Below are positions 27,794 to 38,555 of a stretch of DNA of 64,000 nt, one piece after another. Source of the DNA: Pseudoalteromonas rhizosphaerae (GTDB taxonomy: Bacteria > Pseudomonadota > Gammaproteobacteria > Enterobacterales > Alteromonadaceae); NCBI RefSeq assembly GCF_902498845.1, contig NZ_CABVLM010000003.1, positions 62,001 to 126,000 of the forward strand. The letters are read 5' to 3'. The notes below the pieces were generated by a model, which saw only the letters and a list, made by a program, of their open reading frames with translations, made no database searches and was not told the DNA's origin. The number at the start of each line of letters is the position of its first letter. The first letter of the stretch is position 1. A program made the position numbers and the translations under genes.

Positions 27794-29233
27794 ATGACAA
27801 CACCTTTATCGTCGGGCAAGATTAATAGCCCGAATCACTCTTTATCAACAAACACCCATTCTCTACTTTACGTTATATTTATATCTGGCGTTGCAGCAAT
27901 TGGTGGCTTTTTATTTGGCTTTGACTCCGGGGTTATCAACGGCACTGTGTCGGCGCTTGGCAAAACATTTAATTCAAGCAGCGTCGCAACAGGGTTTAAT
28001 GTTGCGTCGGTATTACTGGGTTGTGCTCTTGGTGCGCTGATTGCGGGCCCGCTTGCTGATAAATTTGGCCGCCGCTCAATTATGATCATCACTGCAGTAA
28101 TCTTTGCCATTAGCGCGTTTGGTTCAGGCATTGCAGACAGCTCCGCTGAATTTATTTTTTATCGTCTATTTGGTGGTCTCGGTATTGGCGCTGCATCTGT
28201 ATTGGCACCCGCTTACATTGCTGAAGTCGCACCTGCGGCTTTGCGTGGACGATTAGCAACACTGCAACAATTAGCGATTGTACTTGGCTTATTTGCTGCT
28301 TTTTTAAGTAATTACCTGATTGCTTCGGCGGCAAACGGCGCTGAAGGTATTTTTATTCTTGAGCTGGCGGCTTGGCGCTGGATGTTTTGGGCAGAACTTG
28401 TACCTGCAGGATTATTTCTGTTGGGAGTATTATTTATACCAGAGTCGCCGCGTTATTTAGTTGCCCAAGGCCAATTAGAAAAAGCCAAAGCTGTATTTAA
28501 AAAAATATCTAATGATGATGCCCAATCACAAATAAACGATGTTAAGCAGTCACTGCATGGCGATAAAAAACCAAGTATTCGTGACTTATTTATTGACGGT
28601 AAAAAGAAAATACACCCAATTGTATGGGTTGGTATCGCTTTGTCTGTTTTTCAGCAATTTGTAGGCATTAATGTGGTCTTTTATTACGGCTCTGAGCTTT
28701 GGCAAGCAGCGGGTTTTGATGAATCACAATCTTTATTCATCAATGTATTAGCGGGTACTACCAATATTTTATCTACTTTTATAGCAATTGCGCTTATCGA
28801 TAAAGTAGGCAGAAAACCATTATTACTAGTAGGTAGTATTGGTATGTTTATTAGTTTAAGTGCATTAACTTATACCTTTGGTAGCGCAGGCCTCGATGCG
28901 GCAGGTAAACTTGCATTAACTGACAGTATGGGCACGTTTGCACTTATCATGGCTAATCTCTTTGTGGTATTTTTTGGCTTAAGCTGGGGACCTGTTGTAT
29001 GGGTACTATTAGGCGAAATGTTCAATAATCGTATTCGAGGGGCTGCTTTAGCTGTTGCAGCAAGTGCGCAATGGCTTGCCAACTTTACAATTACCATGAC
29101 CTTCCCGATTATGCTCGGTAGTATTGGGTTAGCTGGTGCCTATGGGTTTTATGCTATTTCGGCCTTTATTAGCGTATTTTTTATTGTTAAATATATAAAA
29201 GAAACACGTGGTATCAAGCTAGAAGCCATGTAA
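27794..29233 (+). CDS. Sugar porter family MFS transporter
   Basis: 479 residues, 12 membrane helices. Sugar porter signatures: G-F-D-S-G-V-I-N-G (about 44-52), D-K-F-G-R-R (about 89-94), P-E-S-P-R-Y-L (about 217-223), Q-Q-F-V-G-I-N (about 287-293) and the helix-10 G-P-V-V-W-V-L (about 400-406). A proton-sugar symporter of the XylE/GlcP/GalP type is likely; the sugar is unknown. It follows the FecR-like gene by 30 bp on the same strand and may share its transcript, which links the surface receptor to inner-membrane sugar uptake. A terminator follows. Confidence 0.92.
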   Translation: MTTPLSSGKINSPNHSLSTNTHSLLYVIFISGVAAIGGFLFGFDSGVINGTVSALGKTFNSSSVATGFNVASVLLGCALGALIAGPLADKFGRRSIMIITAVIFAISAFGSGIADSSAEFIFYRLFGGLGIGAASVLAPAYIAEVAPAALRGRLATLQQLAIVLGLFAAFLSNYLIASAANGAEGIFILELAAWRWMFWAELVPAGLFLLGVLFIPESPRYLVAQGQLEKAKAVFKKISNDDAQSQINDVKQSLHGDKKPSIRDLFIDGKKKIHPIVWVGIALSVFQQFVGINVVFYYGSELWQAAGFDESQSLFINVLAGTTNILSTFIAIALIDKVGRKPLLLVGSIGMFISLSALTYTFGSAGLDAAGKLALTDSMGTFALIMANLFVVFFGLSWGPVVWVLLGEMFNNRIRGAALAVAASAQWLANFTITMTFPIMLGSIGLAGAYGFYAISAFISVFFIVKYIKETRGIKLEAM

Positions 29234-29242
29234 AAGTTGTTT

Positions 29243-29275
29243 AAAATGGCGAATGTATTTATTTCGCCATTTTTT
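29243..29275. terminator. Bidirectional intrinsic terminator
   Basis: AATGGCGAA (29245-29253) and TTCGCCATT (29263-29271) form a 9-bp stem flanked by an A-run and a T-run. It ends the rightward MFS gene and the leftward FKBP gene, whose stop is at 29280. Confidence 0.88.
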
Positions 29276-29279
29276 GCAA

Positions 29280-29756
29280 CTAAGACTCTACTTTAAGTAA
29301 TTCAACTTCAAATATAAGTAAAGAGGCTGGAGGAATACTGCCAACACGTTTTTCACCGTAAGCTAATTGGTGAGGGATATAAAAGGTGTATTTATCGCCT
29401 TCACTCATCAGTTGCAGGCCTTCAGTCCAGCCTTTTATTACCTGATTTAAACCAAAACTGATTGGGCTATTACGCTCAACAGAACTGTCAAATACACTGC
29501 CATCTAGCAAAGTACCGTGATAATGCACATTCACCATGCTAGTTGGGCTTGGTCTTGCCTCACTACCACTGCTGCTAACAACTTTATATTGCAGACCAGA
29601 TGCGGTCTCAATAACCCCTTCAACCTTGCTGTTTGCCACTAAAAAGTCGGCTTCGATTTGCGCATTAGCGACCGCTTGTTGCTTTACTTTTTTGCTATTT
29701 TGAAAAATCAAAAAGCATAAAATGGCGATAATAATCGCCAAAATAATGTTGATCAT
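29280..29756 (-). CDS. FKBP-type peptidyl-prolyl cis-trans isomerase, membrane anchored
   Basis: 158 residues. The N-terminal hydrophobic helix (about 2-19) lacks a clear cleavage site, so a membrane anchor is likely. The FKBP domain (about 70-156) has V-H-Y-H-G-T-L-L-D-G-S-V-F-D-S-S (about 83-98), V-I-K-G-W-T-E-G-L (about 112-120) and the Y-G ahead of I-P-P-A-S-L-L-I-F-E-V-E-L-L near the end. It lies 2 bp downstream of the Lon-like protease gene, so the two share a transcript. Confidence 0.92.
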   Translation of the reverse strand: MINIILAIIIAILCFLIFQNSKKVKQQAVANAQIEADFLVANSKVEGVIETASGLQYKVVSSSGSEARPSPTSMVNVHYHGTLLDGSVFDSSVERNSPISFGLNQVIKGWTEGLQLMSEGDKYTFYIPHQLAYGEKRVGSIPPASLLIFEVELLKVES

Positions 29757-29758
29757 GA

Positions 29759-32167
29759 TTATTCTTTCTCGTGTTCTTTTTCGTCGTTATCGCCATTAAC
29801 GATATCTGCAATTTCACTTAAACGGGCTAAGGCAATGCCGTTAACTGAGTTTTCAGGATATTGCCCGTCGCTCAACTCGCCTGCTGCAATATCCATCAGT
29901 AAATTAAGCGCTTGGTCAACCGTTTCAACTGCATAAATATGAAACTTGCCAAGCTCTACTGCATTGAGGATCTCGTCATCAAGCACTAAGTTTACTTGAT
30001 TTGATTTAGGAATTATTACTCCTTGCGCAGACGTTAAACCACGCATTTTGCAAAGCTTAAAAAACCCTTCAATTTTTTCGTTTACACCGCCAATGGCTTG
30101 CACGTCACCGTGCTGGTTAATTGAACCAGTCAGTGCAATTGACTGGCTAATAGGTAAGCTAGTAATTGCAGAAATAAGCGCACACAACTCAGCTAATGAC
30201 GCACTGTCGCCATCAATGTAGCCATAACTTTGTTCAATGGCGATATTAGCACTGAGCGTTAAACTAAATTGCTGCGCATATTTATTACCTAAATAGCCAG
30301 TCAGTAGCATGACACCTTTGGAGTGAATGGCTTTACCCAGCTCAGCTTCGCGCTCAACGTCAATTACCCCATCCGCACCAGCGTAAACCGTGGCGGTGAT
30401 CCGTGCCGGAGTACCAAAAGAAGTATCGCCAATGTGTAATACTGTTAAACCGTTTACTTTACCTACAGCATGACCGTCGGTGGCAATTAAGGTATGCCCT
30501 TCTTTGATATCGCTGAGCATATTTTCGCTAATTTGCCCAGTACGATATTGCTTGCCTTCAATCGCTTCATCAATATGATGGGCATCAATTAAAGTTAAGT
30601 TATCTTGCTTGGTATAAAAGCTGGCTTCTGCCACTAGCTCTAATACATCAGCAAAACGAGCTGAAAGCTTATTGTGGTGTTCTGCTTGGCGGTAGCTAAA
30701 TTTCAGTAATCGTGCCATCGCTGACTCAGTTAGACTACACTTTAGCGTCTGCTCACAGTACTCAATCACTTTAGTGATAAATTGATACTGTAATTTATCA
30801 CTGCTTGGCAGGTAATAATCAAAATCGGCTAACACTCTAAACAGCTCAGCAAACTCTTCGTCATATTCACCGATGGTGTAATACAACTCACGCGAGCCGA
30901 GTAAAATAATTTTTACATCAAGCGGGATCAACTGTGGACGCAAGGTAAAGCTACTGCCAACAGCACTATCTTGATACGGTAAATCATTTTTGATTTGATG
31001 AGTTTTTAATGACAACTTTAAACCATCCCACACTTGTGGATTAGCCATCACTTTTTCAGCGTCCATAATCAAATAACCACCGTTAGCGCGATGCAGTGCC
31101 CCCGGCTGAATCGATCGATAACTGGTGATCAATGAGCCTTGTGAAGTAGCATATTCAATTTTGCCAAAAATATTACCAAAGGTAGGATTTGGCTCATACA
31201 CCACAGGGGCAGCATCACCTTCTTTAAATTCAACTAAAATATTAGGTGCAAAAAAGTCGGTAAGCATCCCTTTACGGTCAAAATCTTCTTTGTTTTCGTC
31301 GCTAACATCTTCATCATCGAGCCACTCAAGTACCGCATCAATAATTTCCACGCGGATGTCTTTTAGATAGCGTAATACTCCAATGTGCGCAGCATATTTA
31401 TGTTCAAGATCTTTTAGTAATGGCTTAGTAGCCAGCTCTGCGGTGGATTTTTTTAAATTACGGAGTTTTTCAGATGATTCACGTTTCCAACGAGGCAACT
31501 CAATCAGTGCCTCAATGAGTGCATCTTCGAGTTTTTCAATTACTTCATAAAATTGTTCACGCAATTCATCATCAAGCTCAGCAAATTCAGCATCGCTTAG
31601 TTGTTTGCCATCAATCAGCGGGGCAAATCCAACCACACTTTTTTCTTCAATTAAGGCAACACTTTGCTCAAGCGCGGCAATTTCCACAGCAGTAATTGCG
31701 CTATCGTAAGCGTCGTTAAATTCACGGTCGATTTTTTTCTTTTTACGCTGGTACGCTGGGTTATCAAACGCTGCAGGAAAGGTGTCGAGTACTTCATCAA
31801 TAAATGAGTCAATATCATCAGCTAACTGTTTACTTTGACCTGCTTGTAAAAACATTGCGATAGGCTCGCGGTGGTCGTCATAATTATTAACGTATAACCA
31901 CTCATTTGGTGTTGGCCGGCCTTTGCTGTGTGCTTGAAGTTTATCTTTGACTAAGGTAAACCGACCATGCGCGGCCTCCCCCATTACATACACATTGTAA
32001 CCAGGTAATTCCATCCCTAACGAGAAATCAAGCGCACTTTGCGCCCGCTGTTGACCTATGAAAGTCAAGGTTTCAGGGTATGGATTGTTCATGCACGTTT
32101 GTACATGATTAAGTGAAATTGTCGGCGCAAGGGCCGACACAGATAAAGGCAGCAGTTTCTTCGTCAT
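29759..32167 (-). CDS. Lon-like ATP-dependent protease (LonP/YcbZ, AAA_32 type)
   Basis: 802 residues. The N-terminal half carries the AAA_32 ATPase with a P-loop-like G-E-A-A-H-G-R-F-T at 63-71, where Arg stands for the Walker Lys, and a long coiled-coil insert rich in Glu and Lys (about 140-270). The C-terminal Lon protease domain has the dyad S655 (G-D-S-A-S) and K698 (G-G-V-N-E-K), 43 residues apart as in E. coli Lon. No membrane helices. A cytoplasmic protease of unclear substrate. The acidic tail ends E-K-E-H-E-K-E. Upstream partner of the FKBP gene. Confidence 0.92.
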   Translation of the reverse strand: MTKKLLPLSVSALAPTISLNHVQTCMNNPYPETLTFIGQQRAQSALDFSLGMELPGYNVYVMGEAAHGRFTLVKDKLQAHSKGRPTPNEWLYVNNYDDHREPIAMFLQAGQSKQLADDIDSFIDEVLDTFPAAFDNPAYQRKKKKIDREFNDAYDSAITAVEIAALEQSVALIEEKSVVGFAPLIDGKQLSDAEFAELDDELREQFYEVIEKLEDALIEALIELPRWKRESSEKLRNLKKSTAELATKPLLKDLEHKYAAHIGVLRYLKDIRVEIIDAVLEWLDDEDVSDENKEDFDRKGMLTDFFAPNILVEFKEGDAAPVVYEPNPTFGNIFGKIEYATSQGSLITSYRSIQPGALHRANGGYLIMDAEKVMANPQVWDGLKLSLKTHQIKNDLPYQDSAVGSSFTLRPQLIPLDVKIILLGSRELYYTIGEYDEEFAELFRVLADFDYYLPSSDKLQYQFITKVIEYCEQTLKCSLTESAMARLLKFSYRQAEHHNKLSARFADVLELVAEASFYTKQDNLTLIDAHHIDEAIEGKQYRTGQISENMLSDIKEGHTLIATDGHAVGKVNGLTVLHIGDTSFGTPARITATVYAGADGVIDVEREAELGKAIHSKGVMLLTGYLGNKYAQQFSLTLSANIAIEQSYGYIDGDSASLAELCALISAITSLPISQSIALTGSINQHGDVQAIGGVNEKIEGFFKLCKMRGLTSAQGVIIPKSNQVNLVLDDEILNAVELGKFHIYAVETVDQALNLLMDIAAGELSDGQYPENSVNGIALARLSEIADIVNGDNDEKEHEKE

Positions 32168-32248
32168 TCTAACTTCTTTTTATACCAACATATTCGTTGA
32201 TTTTGTAAGGTGGCATCAGTGCACTAAAAGGCACTGTTCACTAACTAT

Positions 32249-32707
32249 TTAAGGTTGTAGTGCCTTGCGGCTAAAGTAGATACCATCACATTGCGAACAC
32301 GCTGTAATTTGCGTAGCGTGGTAAATATCATAACTATATTGGCAATTCTTACATACTAATGTGCCCATGGCTATCCATTCGCCTTGGTGATATACCCCAT
32401 TGTGCTTAAAATCTTGATTTAATGCTTGCCACTCAAGTTGAGTTTTGTCTTCGATATGTGAAAGTTCAAACCACAAAGACTCTTTAAGCTCTTGCCATGC
32501 AAGGGAACCATAGTGTTGATCGTGCTCTTGGATGTGTTCAATATCGCGCTTTAAATATTCACTGTATAAAGTTAATTTTTCTTGTCCTAAATCTTTTAGC
32601 GCTTGTTCAGATTCAATAAACTTATCCATCGCATCTTTTAGTTCATGATCTTTTACGTCTTTCAACCATGTGCTCAAATCTGTTAACCACGTCTTATAAT
32701 CAGCCAT
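32249..32707 (-). CDS. ybeL: YbeL-like zinc-ribbon protein (DUF1451)
   Basis: 152 residues. A long helical N-terminal part (about 1-105) is followed by a C-terminal zinc ribbon with C-K-N-C (about 118-121) and C-S-Q-C (about 136-139). ybeL lies next to leuS in E. coli too, in the same divergent arrangement, so this is where the conserved backbone resumes after the accessory block. Function unknown. Confidence 0.9.
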   Translation of the reverse strand: MADYKTWLTDLSTWLKDVKDHELKDAMDKFIESEQALKDLGQEKLTLYSEYLKRDIEHIQEHDQHYGSLAWQELKESLWFELSHIEDKTQLEWQALNQDFKHNGVYHQGEWIAMGTLVCKNCQYSYDIYHATQITACSQCDGIYFSRKALQP

Positions 32708-32736
32708 TGTTTACTCCTTCAGAACTGTGTTTAGCG

Positions 32737-32763
32737 AACCTATACCTTACACAAGTATAGGTT
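32737..32763. promoter_or_regulatory. Inverted repeat between ybeL and leuS
   Basis: AACCTATACCTT (32737-32748) and AAGTATAGGTT (32753-32763) pair with one bulged base around ACAC. It lies 30 bp before ybeL's start and 120 bp before leuS, where a divergent operator or 5'-UTR hairpin could sit. No T-box or leader peptide is seen for leuS. Confidence 0.35.
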
Positions 32764-32882
32764 AACCTGCCCTGAAAACTAATTTCATATAAAATCCACT
32801 GATTTGACGCTGTGATTAGTGCTTTTTTTGGGGTATCCTAACGGCAATTTTTTATTAGTTTGCAAGAAGTCTGGAACCGTAG

Positions 32883-35471
<2,589 letters not shown>

Positions 35472-35473
35472 TT

Positions 35474-35968
35474 ATGGCTGCTATTCATGCCATTAAAAAC
35501 GGACTAGCCTTAGCGCTAGTCTGTTTTTTGTTATCTAGCTGCGGCTTTCACCTTAAAAAAGCCTCAAGTCTGCCTGATGACTTGGCCACCTTAACTTTAA
35601 ACGGTGATGATGAAAAATCAGCGTTATTTGCGATGCTTGGCAAAGAACTCACATTGAGCAAAGTTGAGTTACTCGACACGCCTAAGAAAAACGTCGCTCA
35701 GCTGTATTTATATAAAGATCGTCTTGAACGCCAAACCTTATCATTATTTAAAAATGGTCAGGTTGCCGAGTACGAGCTAGCTTATAGTGTTCGCTACTTA
35801 CTCAAGCGCCCAGGCAAAGAAGCAATTGAACAACGTTTTGAGCTTTATCGTAATTATCAAGACGACCCAGATAACGCTTTAGCAAAAGCAAAAGAGTTAG
35901 AGTTGCTATTGAATGAAATTCGCATGCAAGCTAGTCGTCGTATTGTTAGAGAGCTGTCGCAACTATAA
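35474..35968 (+). CDS. lptE: LPS-assembly lipoprotein LptE
   Basis: 164-residue outer-membrane lipoprotein; the signal peptide ends at the lipobox L-S-S-C followed by G-F-H-L (about 20-26), the conserved LptE start. It plugs the LptD barrel and carries LPS to the surface. Overlaps holA by one base (TAATG). Confidence 0.93.
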   Translation: MAAIHAIKNGLALALVCFLLSSCGFHLKKASSLPDDLATLTLNGDDEKSALFAMLGKELTLSKVELLDTPKKNVAQLYLYKDRLERQTLSLFKNGQVAEYELAYSVRYLLKRPGKEAIEQRFELYRNYQDDPDNALAKAKELELLLNEIRMQASRRIVRELSQL

Positions 35969-37005
35969 TGCGCTGTTATGCGAATCAATTACCCAATGAA
36001 TTAAAAAAAGGCTTACAGCCTTTTTATTTAGTATTTGGTGAAGAACCCTTTCAAGTAGCACAATGCGCTCAACAAATTCGTCAGATTGCGAAACAGCAAG
36101 GTTTTGATGAGGTTGTTAAATTTACCTTAATGCCCGGTTTTGATTGGCAAGAGCTAATAGCGCAATATCAAAGTATGTCGTTATTTAGTGCTCGCACTTT
36201 AATCGAGCTAGATCTTAATTTTCAAAAGCCAGGTATTGTTGGTAGCCAAACGTTTAAACAGCTCGTAGCACTAAACAACCCCGACACCGTACTTATTGTA
36301 AAAGGGGCCAAGGCCAGTCAAGATATTCAGCGCAGTGCTTGGTTTAAGTCGTTAGATAAACTGGGCGTATTTGTACCCTGCTACCCCCTGACCGGCAATC
36401 ATTTAAGCCGTTGGCTTGATGAGCAGTGCCAGCGCTTAAAAATCAATATGCAAGCAGATGCCAAACGCACCCTAATTGATGCTACTGAAGGTAATTTGTT
36501 AGCGTGTTTTCAAGAGCTCGAAAAGCTGTCGTTATTGCATGGCACTGCGATGATCGATCAACAGCAGGTTTTACAAGGCTTACTTAATCAAGCCAAGTTT
36601 GATATTTTTGATTTAAGTGATGCACTGCTACAAGGTAATAGTCGCCAAGCAATTAAAGTATTAAATAAACTCGCTGGCGATAACACTGAAGCTGTGAGTA
36701 TCTTATGGACCATCACTAAAGAAGCAAATACCTTACTAAGCCTACAATTAGGCTTACAACAAGGTGAACAACTGGCAACGCTATTTAAACAAAAAGCCAT
36801 CTGGAAAAATCAGCAAGGGCCGATTCAACAAGCACTTAATCGTTTGTCGATACATACTTTAGAGCAAATCACCCAGTTGCTCGCACAATTTGATGCCAGC
36901 TATAAGCAAGGTAACTTAATCAAGCCTTATCAAGCTTTGGCACATATTTGTTTGGTGTTTTGTCAGCCATTGGTGATCCCACTGCCTGCGCACCCACTTA
37001 ACTAA
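35968..37005 (+). CDS. holA: DNA polymerase III delta subunit
   Basis: 345 residues of the clamp-loader wrench subunit HolA. The N terminus R-C-Y-A-N-Q-L and the Y-L-V-F-G-E-E-P-F motif (about 20-28) match the family; the AAA-like domains follow without an ATP-binding P-loop, as expected. Start overlaps the lptE stop. Position between lptE and nadD is conserved with E. coli. Confidence 0.95.
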   Translation: MRCYANQLPNELKKGLQPFYLVFGEEPFQVAQCAQQIRQIAKQQGFDEVVKFTLMPGFDWQELIAQYQSMSLFSARTLIELDLNFQKPGIVGSQTFKQLVALNNPDTVLIVKGAKASQDIQRSAWFKSLDKLGVFVPCYPLTGNHLSRWLDEQCQRLKINMQADAKRTLIDATEGNLLACFQELEKLSLLHGTAMIDQQQVLQGLLNQAKFDIFDLSDALLQGNSRQAIKVLNKLAGDNTEAVSILWTITKEANTLLSLQLGLQQGEQLATLFKQKAIWKNQQGPIQQALNRLSIHTLEQITQLLAQFDASYKQGNLIKPYQALAHICLVFCQPLVIPLPAHPLN

Positions 37006-37021
37006 TTATTAGGCGTTTATA

Positions 37022-37657
37022 ATGATTGCACTGTTTGGTGGCACCTTCGACCCCGTTCACTTAGGCCATATAAATATGGCGAAGCACTGTGTAAAACACT
37101 TTAATTTAGCGACTTTATACTTTATGCCTTGTGCTATTCCAGCTCATAAGACTGCACCTGGGATAAGTACGCAGCATCGCATCGCAATGCTCAATGCTGC
37201 GATTGCACCTTACCCATATTTTCAACTCGATTTACGCGAACTCAATCGCAGTGGCCCGTCATATTCATTATTAAGCCTGCAAGAGATCCGCACACAATTT
37301 CCAGATCAACCATTATTATTTTTAATTGGCATGGATTCGTTTAATAACTTAGATAAATGGTTTGAGTGGCAAACAATTACTCAGCTTTGTCATATTGTGG
37401 TATTTCAACGCCCGGGCCTAAAATGCACTGCCCATGGCGAGTTACTCGCATACCAACAAGCCGCAGAATGTAGCAATAGCGCAGAGCTTACAACGCAAGC
37501 TGGTGGAAAATTATATTTTTTAGCTGGCGAAGAAATGGCTATTGCCTCAAGCGATATTCGCAAGGCGATTAAAAATGCTATAGATTACAATGAACTTCTT
37601 CCTACTGGCGTGAGTCAGTATATTCAATCACAGCAACTTTATCTAAGTGATGAATAA
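37022..37657 (+). CDS. nadD: Nicotinate-nucleotide adenylyltransferase
   Basis: 211 residues. G-G-T-F-D-P-V-H-L-G-H at about 6-16 is the nucleotidyltransferase (T/H)xGH signature; S-S-D-I-R near the C terminus (about 181-185) is the second adenylyl motif. It makes deamido-NAD in NAD synthesis. Follows holA by 16 bp. Confidence 0.96.
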   Translation: MIALFGGTFDPVHLGHINMAKHCVKHFNLATLYFMPCAIPAHKTAPGISTQHRIAMLNAAIAPYPYFQLDLRELNRSGPSYSLLSLQEIRTQFPDQPLLFLIGMDSFNNLDKWFEWQTITQLCHIVVFQRPGLKCTAHGELLAYQQAAECSNSAELTTQAGGKLYFLAGEEMAIASSDIRKAIKNAIDYNELLPTGVSQYIQSQQLYLSDE

Positions 37658-37710
37658 ATACCAGTTGCGTGATAAAATAACAGCTATTCACTTTTAAATG
37701 AGATAACACC

Positions 37711-38028
37711 TTGGATACGAAACAACTACTCGCCTTTGCAATAGACAAAATTGACGATATGAAAGCACGTGATGTGGTTAATATTGATGTAAGCGCAAGC
37801 TCAGACATCACCGATTTTATGGTCGTGTGCTCTGGTACTTCGAAACGTCATGTATTGTCAATTGCTGATCATTTAGCAAAAGAAGCTCGTCACGCAGGTC
37901 AAGAGCCTCTAGGTTATGAAGGCCAAAGCGATGGTGAATGGGCACTGGTTGATTTAGGCGATGTAATCGTACACGTAATGCAAGATCAAGCACGTAGCTA
38001 TTACGACCTCGAAAAACTATGGAGCTAA
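37711..38028 (+). CDS. rsfS: Ribosome silencing factor RsfS (YbeB)
   Basis: 105 residues, same length as E. coli RsfS and beginning M-D-T-K-Q-L with a TTG codon; no nearby ATG gives a family-like start. I-D-K-I-D-D-M-K-A-R-D-V (about 11-22), C-S-G-T-S-K-R-H (about 44-51) and the end L-G-D-V-I-V-H-V-M-Q are diagnostic. It binds uL14 and blocks subunit joining in starvation. The E. coli cobC gene that lies between nadD and rsfS is absent here. Confidence 0.95.
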   Translation: MDTKQLLAFAIDKIDDMKARDVVNIDVSASSDITDFMVVCSGTSKRHVLSIADHLAKEARHAGQEPLGYEGQSDGEWALVDLGDVIVHVMQDQARSYYDLEKLWS

Positions 38029-38075
38029 TATCAAGCTAACCGCTCACTAATTTTAATCGAGTTTGGATGTAACAC

Positions 38076-38546
38076 GTGAAAATACAGATGATTGCCGTTG
38101 GCACCAAAATGCCAGCGTGGGTAGAAACGGGTTTTGCACAATATCAGCGCCGCTTTCCAAAAGATATGGCGCTGGAGTTAATTGAAATTCCCGCAGGCAA
38201 ACGTGGTAAAAATGCAGATATTAAACGTATTTTGCATATTGAAGGCGAAAAAACCTTAGCCGCTATCCCTAAAGGCAATCGTATTGTCACGCTTGAGGTA
38301 ACAGGCAAAGCGCTTGATACTCACCAATTAGCAAAAGACATGGAGAAGTGGCAACTGGATGGCCGCGATGTAAGTTTGCTAATTGGCGGTCCTGAAGGCT
38401 TAGCACCAGAATGTATTGCTGCCTCAGAGCAAAAATGGTCATTATCAAATTTGACCCTACCACATCCATTGGTGCGTATTATTGTTGCTGAAAGTCTATA
38501 TAGAGGCTGGAGCTTGAACAATAACCACCCGTATCACCGCGAGTAA
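38076..38546 (+). CDS. rlmH: 23S rRNA pseudouridine-1915 N3-methyltransferase
   Basis: 156-residue SPOUT methyltransferase, starting at GTG after [14 protein letters not shown] (about 101-109) is the knotted SAM site, and the C terminus [14 protein letters not shown] is the RlmH hallmark. It acts on the assembled 70S ribosome. Nine bp before mrdA. Confidence 0.96.
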   Translation: MKIQMIAVGTKMPAWVETGFAQYQRRFPKDMALELIEIPAGKRGKNADIKRILHIEGEKTLAAIPKGNRIVTLEVTGKALDTHQLAKDMEKWQLDGRDVSLLIGGPEGLAPECIAASEQKWSLSNLTLPHPLVRIIVAESLYRGWSLNNNHPYHRE

Positions 38547-38555
38547 CATTTACTC

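Noticed and set aside
32810-32882. Leader-peptide or T-box control of leuS
   Set aside because: No Leu-rich short frame and no T-box or antiterminator pairing is visible.
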